The position numbers were made by a program, and so were the translations under genes. Source: Acetobacteraceae bacterium (GTDB taxonomy: Bacteria; Pseudomonadota; Alphaproteobacteria; Acetobacterales; Acetobacteraceae). From it: a stretch of DNA of 7,980 nt. The stretch covers positions 1 through 7,980 of the forward strand of contig DAHUXX010000124.1 in NCBI GenBank assembly GCA_027306955.1, read 5' to 3'. The first letter of the stretch is position 1, and the number at the start of each line of letters is the position of its first letter. The notes beneath the pieces were generated by a model, which saw nothing but the letters and a program-made list of their open reading frames with translations, was not told where the DNA came from and ran no database searches. Of this stretch, positions 1 to 6,317 are shown piece after piece.

Positions 1-754
1 GCGCCTCGGGGTCGTCGGTGTAGCGGGCCATGTAGGCGCGGTCCGCGTACCCGTCGCGGAAGGCGATGTGCATCACCGCGCAGGCGAGCGCGCCGTCCGT
101 CGCGGGGCGGAGTGCGAGGTGGACATCCGCCGCCTCCGCCGTGCCGTTGCGGTAGGGGTCCACCACGACGAGCCGCGCCCCCCGCTCCTTCCGCGCCCAG
201 GCGACATGGGTCATGACGTTGACCTGGGTCGCGACGGGGTTGGTGCCCCAGATGACGATGAGGTCGGCCTCCACCATCTCGCGCGGGTCGGTGCCGGTGA
301 CGCGCCCGGCGCCGGCAACCCAGCCGGTGCGCGCGATGGAGGAGCAGATGGTCAGGTCCTGGCCGGAGAACCGGTGCTCGAAGCGCAGCCGGTTGATGCC
401 GTCGCGCTGCACGTGGCCCATGGTGCCGGCGAAGTAATAGGGCCAGACCGCCTCGCTGCCATGGCGCGCCGCGGCCTCCTGCATCGCCGCGGCGGTGCCG
501 TCCAGCGCCTCGTCCCAGGCAATGCGGCGGAACTGGCCGGAACCCTTGGGGCCGGTGCGCAGCAGCGGGTGCGTGAGCCGGTCCGGGTGGTGGATGCGCT
601 CGCGATAGCGGGCGACCTTCGCGCAGATCACGCCCGAGGTATAGGAATTGTCGGCGCCGTGGACGGACCCGATGCGGCCATCGGCCGTCACCTCCACGTC
701 GAGCGCGCAGGTGGAGGGACAGTCGTGAGGGCAGACGGAACCCTTGATCGGCAT
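1..754 (-). CDS. Molybdopterin-dependent oxidoreductase, [4Fe-4S] type (N-terminal part, cut by window edge)
   Basis: Reading the minus strand from the ATG at 754 gives 251 open codons that run off the left edge, so the C-terminus is missing. The protein opens with MPIKGSVCPHDCPSTC. Cys8, Cys12, Cys16 and Cys44 form the CX3CX3CX27C pattern of the N-terminal [4Fe-4S] domain of the DMSO-reductase/formate-dehydrogenase superfamily. Further on come an IWGTNP motif and a VVVDP motif, typical of the segments contacting the molybdopterin guanine dinucleotide cofactor. No twin-arginine signal precedes the Fe-S motif, so a cytoplasmic enzyme is likely. The substrate cannot be assigned: the region around Cys137 (TICSSIARTGW) does not look like classical formate dehydrogenase or nitrate reductase. 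No Shine-Dalgarno sequence is visible before 754, but no better in-frame start exists upstream. A divergent ModE-like regulator lies next to it. The family is secure; the function is open. Confidence 0.9.
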   Translation of the reverse strand, partial: MPIKGSVCPHDCPSTCALDVEVTADGRIGSVHGADNSYTSGVICAKVARYRERIHHPDRLTHPLLRTGPKGSGQFRRIAWDEALDGTAAAMQEAAARHGSEAVWPYYFAGTMGHVQRDGINRLRFEHRFSGQDLTICSSIARTGWVAGAGRVTGTDPREMVEADLIVIWGTNPVATQVNVMTHVAWARKERGARLVVVDPYRNGTAEAADVHLALRPATDGALACAVMHIAFRDGYADRAYMARYTDDPEA

Positions 755-764
755 GGCGCCAGGA

Positions 765-788
765 TGCGATTCCGGGGACGAAATCGCA
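765..788. promoter_or_regulatory. Perfect 7-bp inverted repeat in the divergent intergenic region, candidate operator
   Basis: The half-site TGCGATT at 765-771 is repeated as its exact reverse complement, AATCGCA, at 782-788, with 10 nt between them. The centres are 17 bp apart, which suits a dimeric helix-turn-helix protein binding one DNA face. It lies between the start codons of the molybdoenzyme (754, minus) and the ModE-like regulator (822, plus), so binding could affect both genes. It does not match the AT-rich E. coli ModE box. That the ModE-like protein binds here is inference. As RNA it could also form a stem in either 5' leader. Confidence 0.45.
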
Positions 789-804
789 ACGGCCCAACAC
801 GGGC

Positions 805-810
805 AGGAGG
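805..810 (+). promoter_or_regulatory. Shine-Dalgarno sequence AGGAGG choosing the start of the ModE-like gene
   Basis: A full AGGAGG lies 11 nt before the ATG at 822. The reading frame could also start at an ATG at 744, but that would overlap the divergent molybdoenzyme start and add residues absent from the ModE domain. The spacing is slightly long yet clearly supports 822. Confidence 0.6.
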
Positions 811-821
811 GCGGTGCCGCG

Positions 822-1235
822 ATGCCCCGAGACAGGCAGACGAACCCGCAGAAGAACCGGACCGGCGAGGCGGGTCCCGGATGGGAAAGCCTGCGCCTGT
901 CCATCCGCATCGACCTGCCCGGCGGCGGGCGCGTGGGGCCCGGCAAGGTGGCGCTCCTGGAGGCGATCGGGCGGGAAGGCTCGATCTCCGGCGGCGGGCG
1001 GGCGCTGCGCATGTCTTACCGCCGCGCCTGGGCGCTGGTGGAGGAACTCAACGCGGCGCTGGGCACCGCGCTGGTGGTGGCGACGACCGGTGGCGCGGGC
1101 GGCGGCGGTGCCCGGCTCACGCCGGCCGGCGCGGCGCTGGTCGCCGGCTACCGGGCAATCGAACGGCAGGCGACCGCGCTGGCCGCAAGGCAGATGGCCG
1201 CGCTCGCGCTGGACGGAAACGCGCCGAGAGGCTAA
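822..1235 (+). CDS. ModE-type winged helix-turn-helix transcriptional regulator, single domain
   Basis: This 137-residue protein matches the DNA-binding domain of ModE, the molybdate-responsive regulator related to the LysR N-terminal domain. The core spans roughly residues 24-115. The helix-turn-helix lies at about 43-76, with the characteristic GSIS and SYRRAW segments (E. coli ModE has GSIS and SYKSAW). The glycine-rich wing TTGGAGGGGARLT is at 88-100. A charged, probably flexible stretch of about 20 residues precedes the domain. The C-terminal molybdate-binding (MOP/TOBE) domains of full ModE are absent, so the protein probably does not bind molybdate in the classical way. The start at 822 is chosen for its AGGAGG; an alternative ATG at 744 overlaps the divergent gene. 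It is transcribed away from a molybdopterin oxidoreductase, which suggests it controls that enzyme or molybdenum-related functions. Its ligand and targets are unknown. Confidence 0.85.
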   Translation: MPRDRQTNPQKNRTGEAGPGWESLRLSIRIDLPGGGRVGPGKVALLEAIGREGSISGGGRALRMSYRRAWALVEELNAALGTALVVATTGGAGGGGARLTPAGAALVAGYRAIERQATALAARQMAALALDGNAPRG

Positions 1236-1250
1236 GGCGCGCCCGCCTTT
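1234..1250 (+). terminator. Short hairpin at the end of the ModE-like gene, possible weak terminator
   Basis: AAGGCG at 1234-1239 can pair with CGCCTT at 1244-1249 around a 4-nt loop, ending in TTT at 1248-1250. The stem begins inside the stop codon of the ModE-like gene. The U-run is very short, so termination would be weak. A second, looser pairing (GGCGCCC at 1254-1260 with GGGCGCC at 1286-1292) follows in the gap before asd. No clear promoter for asd was recognised in 1236-1314. Confidence 0.3.
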
Positions 1251-1314
1251 CGCGGCGCCCGGGGATCGTTCGCGGTGCCCGCGCGGGGCGCCACCTCCAG
1301 ACGAGGACCAGTTC

Positions 1315-2355
1315 ATGAGCTATCGGGTCGCGGTTGTCGGCGCCACGGGTGCGGTCGGGCGTGAGATGCTGAAGACGCTGGCGCAGCGGAACTTCCCCGC
1401 GCGCGAGGTGGCGGCCATCGCCTCCGGCCGCTCCGTGGGGCAGGAAGTCTCCTTCGGGGACAAGACGCTCGCGGTCCAGAGCCTGGAGAAGTTCGACTTC
1501 GCGGGCTGGGACATCGGCCTGTTCTCCCCCGGCGCCGCGGTCTCCGCGGTGCACGCGCCGCGCGCCGCCGCCGCCGGGTGCGTGGTGATCGACAACACCA
1601 GCCAGTTCCGCATGGAGCCCGACGTGCCGCTGGTGGTGCCGGAGGTGAACCCCGAGGCGCTCGGCCGGATCAAGCGCGGCATCGTCGCCAACCCCAATTG
1701 CTCGACCATCCAGATGGTGGTGGCGCTGAAGCCGCTGCACGACCGCTTCCGCATCCGCCGCGTGGTGGTCGCGACCTACCAGTCCACCTCCGGCGCGGGG
1801 AAGGAGGCGATGGAGGAACTGATGGCGCAGACCCGCGCCTCGCTGGTGCACGACCCGATCGTGGTGGAGCAGTTCACCAAGCAGATCGCCTTCAACGTGA
1901 TCCCCCACATCGACCGCTTCATGGACGACGGCTCGACCAAGGAAGAGTGGAAGATGGCGGCCGAGACCCGCAAGATCCTCGACCCCGACATCAAGGTCAT
2001 CGCCACCTGCGCGCGCGTGCCGGTGTTCATCGGCCACGCCGAGGCGGTGCACGTGGAGTTCGAGAAGAAGGTGACGGTGGCAGCGGCGCGCGAGATCCTG
2101 CGCGAGGCGCCCGGCGTGCAGGTGGTGGACCGGCGCGAGGATGGCGGCTACGTGACACCGCTCGAATCCCAGGGCGAGGACGCCACCTTCGTCTCGCGCC
2201 TGCGCGAGGACCCGACGGTGGAGAACGGGCTCGCCTTCTGGTGCGTCGCCGACAACCTGCGCAAGGGGGCGGCGCTGAACGCGGTTCAGATCGCCGAGGT
2301 GCTGGTGGCGCAGGCGAAGCGCGGCGATGGCGCTCTGGCGCGCCGCGCGGCGTAG
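1315..2355 (+). CDS. asd: Aspartate-semialdehyde dehydrogenase
   Basis: This 346-residue enzyme reduces L-aspartyl-4-phosphate to L-aspartate-4-semialdehyde with NADPH in the cytoplasm. That is the branch point to diaminopimelate/lysine, threonine and methionine. The Rossmann nucleotide-binding loop GATGAVG is at residues 9-15. Arg99 in the QFRM segment fits the substrate phosphate-binding arginine. Cys129 in NPNCST is the catalytic nucleophile, and His241 in the RVPVFIGH motif is the catalytic base. Length and motifs fit the Gram-positive-like bacterial form that is common in alphaproteobacteria. The ATG at 1315 has GAGGA 7 nt upstream (1303-1307), and the N-terminus MSYRVAVVGATG is canonical. 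The SMR gene starts 14 nt after the stop and is likely co-transcribed. No defect is visible. Confidence 0.97.
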   Translation: MSYRVAVVGATGAVGREMLKTLAQRNFPAREVAAIASGRSVGQEVSFGDKTLAVQSLEKFDFAGWDIGLFSPGAAVSAVHAPRAAAAGCVVIDNTSQFRMEPDVPLVVPEVNPEALGRIKRGIVANPNCSTIQMVVALKPLHDRFRIRRVVVATYQSTSGAGKEAMEELMAQTRASLVHDPIVVEQFTKQIAFNVIPHIDRFMDDGSTKEEWKMAAETRKILDPDIKVIATCARVPVFIGHAEAVHVEFEKKVTVAAAREILREAPGVQVVDRREDGGYVTPLESQGEDATFVSRLREDPTVENGLAFWCVADNLRKGAALNAVQIAEVLVAQAKRGDGALARRAA

Positions 2356-2369
2356 CCCCGGGCGCGGCC

Positions 2370-2699
2370 GTGTCGGCGGGGACGGCAGCCTGGCTCTGGC
2401 TCGCGGGGGCCGGGACGATGGAGATCGTCTGGGTCGTCTTCCTCAAGGCCAGCGACGGGTTCACGCGGCTGGCGCCGTCGGCCGCGGTGGTGGTGAGCCT
2501 GGCGCTCTCGTTCTTTTTCATGTCGCAGTCGCTCAGGGTGCTGCCGATGGGGACCGTCTATGCGGTGTGGACCGGGATCGGGGCGGCGGGCGGCATCGCC
2601 TGGGGCATCCTGGTGCTGGGCGAGCCCGCGGGGGCGGCACGGCTGGTGTGCCTGGCACTCATCCTCGGTGGCGTCGCAGGGCTCAAGCTGCTGTCCTGA
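2370..2699 (+). CDS. sugE: SMR family transporter, guanidinium exporter (Gdx/SugE) subtype
   Basis: This 109-residue integral membrane protein has four predicted helices (about 8-25, 36-53, 62-81 and 87-107). It resembles SugE/Gdx of the small multidrug resistance family, which works as an antiparallel dimer exchanging guanidinium for protons across the inner membrane. Glu18, the essential proton/substrate-binding carboxylate, lies in MEIVW. Trp21, Ser47, Tyr64 and Trp67 fall at the same spacings as Trp16, Ser42, Tyr59 and Trp62 of the Gdx binding site, and YAVWTGIG is typical of Gdx rather than EmrE. The GTG at 2370 is preferred: the next in-frame ATG (2418) would remove most of helix 1. No strong Shine-Dalgarno is seen, so translation may be coupled to asd, which ends 14 nt earlier. 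No guanidine riboswitch can fit in that gap. Some members export quaternary ammonium compounds instead. Confidence 0.9.
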   Translation: MSAGTAAWLWLAGAGTMEIVWVVFLKASDGFTRLAPSAAVVVSLALSFFFMSQSLRVLPMGTVYAVWTGIGAAGGIAWGILVLGEPAGAARLVCLALILGGVAGLKLLS

Positions 2700-2726
2700 G
2701 CCACCGGATGGCGGCCCGTGCATGCG

Positions 2727-2754
2727 TTGACCCCGCCCGGAAACGTGCCTAAGT
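2727..2754 (+). promoter_or_regulatory. Candidate sigma70-type promoter of the sdh operon
   Basis: TTGACC at 2727-2732 matches five of six bases of the -35 consensus. A 16-nt spacer leads to CTAAGT (2749-2754), a poor match to TATAAT but an AT-containing patch in otherwise GC-rich DNA. It is the only promoter-like site seen in the 85-nt gap between the SMR gene and sdhC. The start of transcription would fall about 25 nt before sdhC. Confidence 0.45.
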
Positions 2755-2784
2755 CCGAGCCGCAACGAAGCGAGGTTGCCAGCG

Positions 2785-3216
2785 ATGGCTGATGTGCGCG
2801 AGGCGCTGATGAGCGGGCGCAACAGCGAGGGGGCGCGGGTGCGCCGGCCGCTGTCACCCCACCTGCAGGTCTACCGGCCCCAGATCACCTCCACCCTTTC
2901 AATCCTGCACCGCGTGGCGGGCGTGGCGCTGGCGGCGGGCACGCTGCTGTTCGTCTGGTGGCTGGCGGCGGCGGCAAGCTCGGACGCGGCCTTCGCGCTC
3001 GCCGCCGCCTTCATGGGCTCGGTCGTCGGCTGGGTGGTGATCGCGGGCTTCACGCTGGCGCTCTGGTATCATTTCTGCAACGGCCTCCGCCACCTGTGGT
3101 GGGATATCGGGCGTGGGTTCGAACTCACGGAGGTGCACGCCACCGGCAAGTTGGTGGTCGGCGCCTCGGTGGTGCTGACGGTGCTGACCCTGATCGCGGG
3201 AGTGGCGGCGCGATGA
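2785..3216 (+). CDS. sdhC: Succinate dehydrogenase cytochrome b556 subunit (membrane anchor)
   Basis: This 143-residue anchor subunit of complex II helps bind heme b and ubiquinone in the inner membrane. The family signature RPLSPHLQVYRPQITSTLS begins at residue 21. SILHR at 39-43 matches E. coli SdhC, where Ser27 and Arg31 contact the quinone; here they are Ser39 and Arg43. His96 in YHFCNGLRH lies 54 residues after His42, the same spacing as E. coli His84 after His30, so it is the expected axial heme ligand. Three membrane helices are evident (about 39-63, 70-97 and 120-142). The ATG at 2785 has GAGG 9 nt upstream (2772-2775); an in-frame TTG at 2776 is a weaker choice. The stop overlaps the sdhD start as ATGA, implying translational coupling. 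Confidence 0.96.
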   Translation: MADVREALMSGRNSEGARVRRPLSPHLQVYRPQITSTLSILHRVAGVALAAGTLLFVWWLAAAASSDAAFALAAAFMGSVVGWVVIAGFTLALWYHFCNGLRHLWWDIGRGFELTEVHATGKLVVGASVVLTVLTLIAGVAAR

Positions 3217-3623
3217 GCAACCCGACACATTCCCAGCAGGCGGCGATCATGCGCTCGATGCTCGGGCGCGCGCGCGGGCTCGGGTCGGCGAAGTCCGGCA
3301 CCGGTCATTGGTGGGGCCAGCGGCTCACCGCCGTCGCCCTCGTGCCGCTCGGGATCTGGTTCGTGGTCGGGGCGATCGCGCATGCCGGGGCGACGCGGGC
3401 GGGCATTGAGCACTGGATCTCCGGGCCGATGACGGCGACGCTGATGCTGGCGCTGATCGCCTGCCTGTTCCAGCACATGCAGCTGGGCCTGCAGGTGGTG
3501 ATCGAGGACTACGTGCACGGCGAGTCGTGCCGCGTGGCGACACTGCTGGCAATGAAGGCGGCGACCGCGCTGCTCGCGATCCTCGCGGCACTTTCGGTGC
3601 TCAAGATGGCACTTGCCGGCTGA
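3213..3623 (+). CDS. sdhD: Succinate dehydrogenase hydrophobic membrane anchor subunit
   Basis: This 136-residue second anchor of complex II has three predicted membrane helices (about 38-58, 70-96 and 105-134). His88 in QHMQLGLQ is the expected second axial ligand of heme b, and Tyr100 in the IEDYVH motif the quinone-contacting tyrosine. Their spacing of 12 residues equals that of E. coli SdhD His71 and Tyr83. The N-terminal stretch with GLGSAKSGTGHWWGQRLTA is typical of alphaproteobacterial and mitochondrial SdhD. The ATG overlaps the sdhC stop by four bases, with GGGAG at 3198-3202 inside sdhC. A 64-nt gap separates it from sdhA. Confidence 0.96.
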   Translation: MSNPTHSQQAAIMRSMLGRARGLGSAKSGTGHWWGQRLTAVALVPLGIWFVVGAIAHAGATRAGIEHWISGPMTATLMLALIACLFQHMQLGLQVVIEDYVHGESCRVATLLAMKAATALLAILAALSVLKMALAG

Positions 3624-3675
3624 TGCGCGCGAACTTGACCAGCCTCCATCCCGGCCAACGGGGCCTGACGATTTC

Positions 3676-3679
3676 GGAG
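3676..3679 (+). promoter_or_regulatory. Shine-Dalgarno GGAG selecting the sdhA start
   Basis: GGAG lies 8 nt before the ATG at 3688. The frame is open further upstream to a TTG at 3613 that would overlap sdhD, but the extra 25 residues resemble no SdhA N-terminus and lack a comparable ribosome-binding site. ATGs at 3694 and 3697 are in frame too and cannot be excluded. Confidence 0.55.
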
Positions 3680-3687
3680 CCGTGGCG

Positions 3688-5499
3688 ATGAACATGATGA
3701 GCAAGCCTTCCCGCGGCGCCTACCAGGTGATCGACCACACCTACGACGTGGTGGTGGTCGGCGCGGGCGGGTCCGGCCTGCGCGCGACTCTGGGAATGGG
3801 CGCCGCGGGTCTCAAGACCGCATGCATCACCAAGGTGTTCCCGACCCGAAGCCACACGGTCGCGGCGCAGGGCGGCGTCGCCGCCTCGCTCGCCAACATG
3901 AGCGATGACGACTGGCGCTGGCACATGTACGACACCGTGAAGGGGTCGGACTGGCTCGGCGACCAGGATGCGATCGAGTACATGTGCCGCGAGGCGGTGC
4001 CTGCGGTCTATGAGCTCGAGCATTTCGGCGTGCCGTTCTCGCGCACCGAGGACGGGCGGATCTACCAGCGCCCGTTCGGCGGGCACATGAAGAATTTCGG
4101 CGAATCCCCGGCACAGCGCGCCTGCGCGGCCGCCGACCGCACCGGGCACGCGATCCTGCACACGCTCTACCAGCAGAGCCTGAAGCACGAGGTCGAGTTC
4201 TTCGTGGAATATTTCGCGCTCGACCTGATCATGGACGAGGAGGGCGCCTGCCGCGGCGTGATGGCCTGGTGCCTCGATGACGGCACGATGCACCGCTTCC
4301 GCGCGCAGACCGTCGTGCTCGCGACCGGCGGCTATGGCCGCGCTTTTCTTTCCTGCACCTCGGCGCACACCTGCACCGGCGATGGCGGCGGCATGGTGCT
4401 GCGGGCCGGGCTGCCGTGCCAGGACATGGAGTTCGTGCAGTTCCACCCCACCGGCATCTTCCCTGCCGGCTGCCTCATCACGGAGGGCGCGCGCGGCGAG
4501 GGCGGCTACCTCACCAACGCCGAGGGCGAGCGCTTCATGGAGCGCTACGCGCCGACGGCGAAGGACCTGGCGAGCCGCGATGTCGTCTCCCGCTCGATGA
4601 CGATCGAGATCAACGAGGGACGTGGCTGCGGTCCGCACAAGGACCACATCATGCTGCACCTGGAACATCTGGGTGCCGACCTGCTGCATGAGCGGCTGCC
4701 CGGCATTTCCGAGACCGCGCGGGTGTTCGCGGGCGTGGATGTGACCAGGGCGCCGATCCCGGTGCTGCCGACCGTGCACTACAACATGGGCGGCATTCCC
4801 ACGAACCTGCACACCGAGGTGCTGCGCCCGAGCGAAAGCGACCCCGACGCGGTGGTGCCGGGGCTGATGGCGGTGGGCGAGGCGGCTTGCGTCTCCGTCC
4901 ACGGCGCCAACCGTCTGGGCTGCAACTCGCTGCTCGACCTCGTGGTGTTCGGCCGTGCCGCGGCGCATCGCGCGGCGGAGACACTGAAGCCGGGGGTGGC
5001 GCAGAAGCCGCTGCCGGCCCGCGCGGGCGAGGCCTCGCTCGACCGGCTGGACGCGGCGCGCCACGCCAAGGGGGGTACGCGCGTCGCCACCCTGCGCGAG
5101 CGGATGCAGCGCACGATGCAGAGCCACGCCGCCGTGTTCCGCACCTCGAAGTCGCTCGCCGAGGGTGTCGAGAGGATGCGCGAGGTCTGGCACGGCCTCG
5201 ATGACATGTCGGTCGCGGATCGCGGGCTGATCTGGAACTCCGACCTCGTCGAGGCGCTGGAACTCGCGAACCTGATGGGCAACGCGATGGCCACGATGGC
5301 CGGCGCCGAGGCCCGCCACGAGAGCCGCGGCGCGCACGCGCACGATGACTTTCCGGAGCGCGACGACCACGAGTGGATGAAGCACACGCTGGCCTGGTGC
5401 GACGACGACGGCGCCGTGAGGCTCGCCTACCGGCCGGTCAGGATGCAGACGCTGACCAACGAGGTCTCCGTCATTCCCCCCAAGAAGCGCGTTTACTGA
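3688..5499 (+). CDS. sdhA: Succinate dehydrogenase flavoprotein subunit
   Basis: This 603-residue catalytic subunit oxidises succinate to fumarate on the cytoplasmic face of the inner membrane and passes electrons via FAD to SdhB. The FAD-binding loop VVVGAGGSGLR starts near residue 22. His56 in RSHTVAAQGG is the histidine that carries covalent 8-alpha-linked FAD. The dicarboxylate site is complete: His253 (QFHPTG), Glu266 (TEG), Arg297 (SRDVV), His364 (VHYNMGG) and Arg409 (HGANRLG), matching E. coli His242, Glu255, Arg286, His354 and Arg399. The C-terminus PPKKRVY is typical. Length fits the alphaproteobacterial family. A cysteine follows NRLG where Ala, Gly or Ser is more common, which is probably neutral. 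sdhB begins 12 nt after the stop. SdhA must be flavinylated by SdhE, which is not encoded here. Confidence 0.98.
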   Translation: MNMMSKPSRGAYQVIDHTYDVVVVGAGGSGLRATLGMGAAGLKTACITKVFPTRSHTVAAQGGVAASLANMSDDDWRWHMYDTVKGSDWLGDQDAIEYMCREAVPAVYELEHFGVPFSRTEDGRIYQRPFGGHMKNFGESPAQRACAAADRTGHAILHTLYQQSLKHEVEFFVEYFALDLIMDEEGACRGVMAWCLDDGTMHRFRAQTVVLATGGYGRAFLSCTSAHTCTGDGGGMVLRAGLPCQDMEFVQFHPTGIFPAGCLITEGARGEGGYLTNAEGERFMERYAPTAKDLASRDVVSRSMTIEINEGRGCGPHKDHIMLHLEHLGADLLHERLPGISETARVFAGVDVTRAPIPVLPTVHYNMGGIPTNLHTEVLRPSESDPDAVVPGLMAVGEAACVSVHGANRLGCNSLLDLVVFGRAAAHRAAETLKPGVAQKPLPARAGEASLDRLDAARHAKGGTRVATLRERMQRTMQSHAAVFRTSKSLAEGVERMREVWHGLDDMSVADRGLIWNSDLVEALELANLMGNAMATMAGAEARHESRGAHAHDDFPERDDHEWMKHTLAWCDDDGAVRLAYRPVRMQTLTNEVSVIPPKKRVY

Positions 5500-5511
5500 T
5501 CGGAACGTTCC

Positions 5512-6291
5512 ATGGTCGAGTTCGCCCTTCCAGCCAACAGCCGCGTCACCGCGGGGACCACGCATCCGGCGCCGTCGGGTGCGAAGAATACGCGCACCTT
5601 CCGCATCTACCGCTGGAACCCGGATGACGGGAAGAACCCGCGCACGGATGTCTATACGGTGGACATGGACCACTGCGGCCCGATGGTTCTGGACGCGCTG
5701 ATCAAGATCAAGAACGAGATCGACCCGACGCTGACCTTCCGCCGCTCCTGCCGCGAGGGCATCTGCGGCTCGTGCGCGATGAACATCGACGGCACCAACA
5801 CGCTCGCCTGCCTCAAGCCGATCGACGAGGTGAAGGGCCAGGTGAGCATCAACCCGCTGCCGCACATGCCGGTGGTGAAGGACCTGGTTCCCGACCTCAG
5901 CGGCGCCTACGCGCAGCTGCGCTCGATCGACCCGTGGCTGAAGTCCGACACGCCGCCGCCGGACGGGGAGCGGCTGCAGAGCAAGGAGGAGCGCGAGAAG
6001 CTCGACGGGATGTGGGAATGCATCCTGTGCTTCTGCTGCTCCACCGCCTGCCCGTCCTACTGGTGGAACGGCGACCGCTATCTCGGCCCCGCGGTGCTGC
6101 TCGCGGCGTATCGCTGGATCGCGGACAGCCGCGACGAGCGCACCGGCGAGCGGCTCGACGCGCTGGAGGACCCGTTCAAGCTCTATCGTTGCCACACCAT
6201 CATGAACTGCACCCAGACCTGCCCCAAGGGCCTCAACCCCGGCAAGGCGATCGCGAAGATCAAGACCCTGATGCTCGAGCGGCAGGTCTGA
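5512..6291 (+). CDS. sdhB: Succinate dehydrogenase iron-sulfur subunit
   Basis: This 259-residue subunit relays electrons from FAD in SdhA to ubiquinone through three Fe-S clusters. The N-terminal ferredoxin-like domain holds Cys80, Cys85, Cys88 and Cys100 for the [2Fe-2S] cluster (SCREGICGSC, then LAC). In the C-terminal domain, Cys170, Cys173, Cys176 and Cys237 fit the [4Fe-4S] cluster and Cys180, Cys227 and Cys233 the [3Fe-4S] cluster. Their order and spacing match E. coli. Trp185 in the SYWW segment is equivalent to the quinone-site Trp164. The first 28 residues form a Pro/Ala/Ser-rich extension, as seen in related alphaproteobacteria. Only a weak GGAA precedes the ATG, so coupling to sdhA 12 nt upstream is likely. 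No residue expected to be essential is missing. Confidence 0.98.
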   Translation: MVEFALPANSRVTAGTTHPAPSGAKNTRTFRIYRWNPDDGKNPRTDVYTVDMDHCGPMVLDALIKIKNEIDPTLTFRRSCREGICGSCAMNIDGTNTLACLKPIDEVKGQVSINPLPHMPVVKDLVPDLSGAYAQLRSIDPWLKSDTPPPDGERLQSKEEREKLDGMWECILCFCCSTACPSYWWNGDRYLGPAVLLAAYRWIADSRDERTGERLDALEDPFKLYRCHTIMNCTQTCPKGLNPGKAIAKIKTLMLERQV

Positions 6292-6317
6292 GGTCGAGAG
6301 CGGAGCCCTGGTCGCGC

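Noticed and set aside
744..821. An ATG at 744 as the start of the ModE-like gene
   Set aside because: It overlaps the divergent molybdoenzyme start and includes the inverted repeat as coding sequence. The ATG at 822 follows an AGGAGG.
1254..1292. GGCGCCC/GGGCGCC inverted pair before asd, considered as a riboswitch or attenuator (lysine type)
   Set aside because: The stem is 7 bp with a 25-nt loop in an 80-nt gap, with no conserved lysine-riboswitch core. In DNA of this GC content such a pairing is expected by chance.
68..1318. A 416-codon plus-strand frame over the left edge
   Set aside because: It lies antisense to the molybdoenzyme and crosses the ModE-like gene in another frame. Its product is low-complexity Arg/Ala/Gly-rich with no domain, while the minus-strand reading has the four Fe-S cysteines.
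1117..2052. A 311-codon minus-strand frame across asd
   Set aside because: It is the shadow of asd, which has catalytic Cys129 and His241 and a proper ribosome-binding site on the plus strand.
3613..3687. A 25-residue N-terminal extension of SdhA from a TTG
   Set aside because: It overlaps sdhD, has no ribosome-binding site, and resembles no SdhA N-terminus. GGAG before the ATG at 3688 is better.
3601..6195. A very long open frame (864 codons) on the minus strand across sdhA and sdhB
   Set aside because: It is the antisense of two unmistakable genes. Its composition (Arg/Ala/His/Val-rich, no recognisable domain) is what the opposite strand of GC-rich codons gives, since stop codons are rare there.
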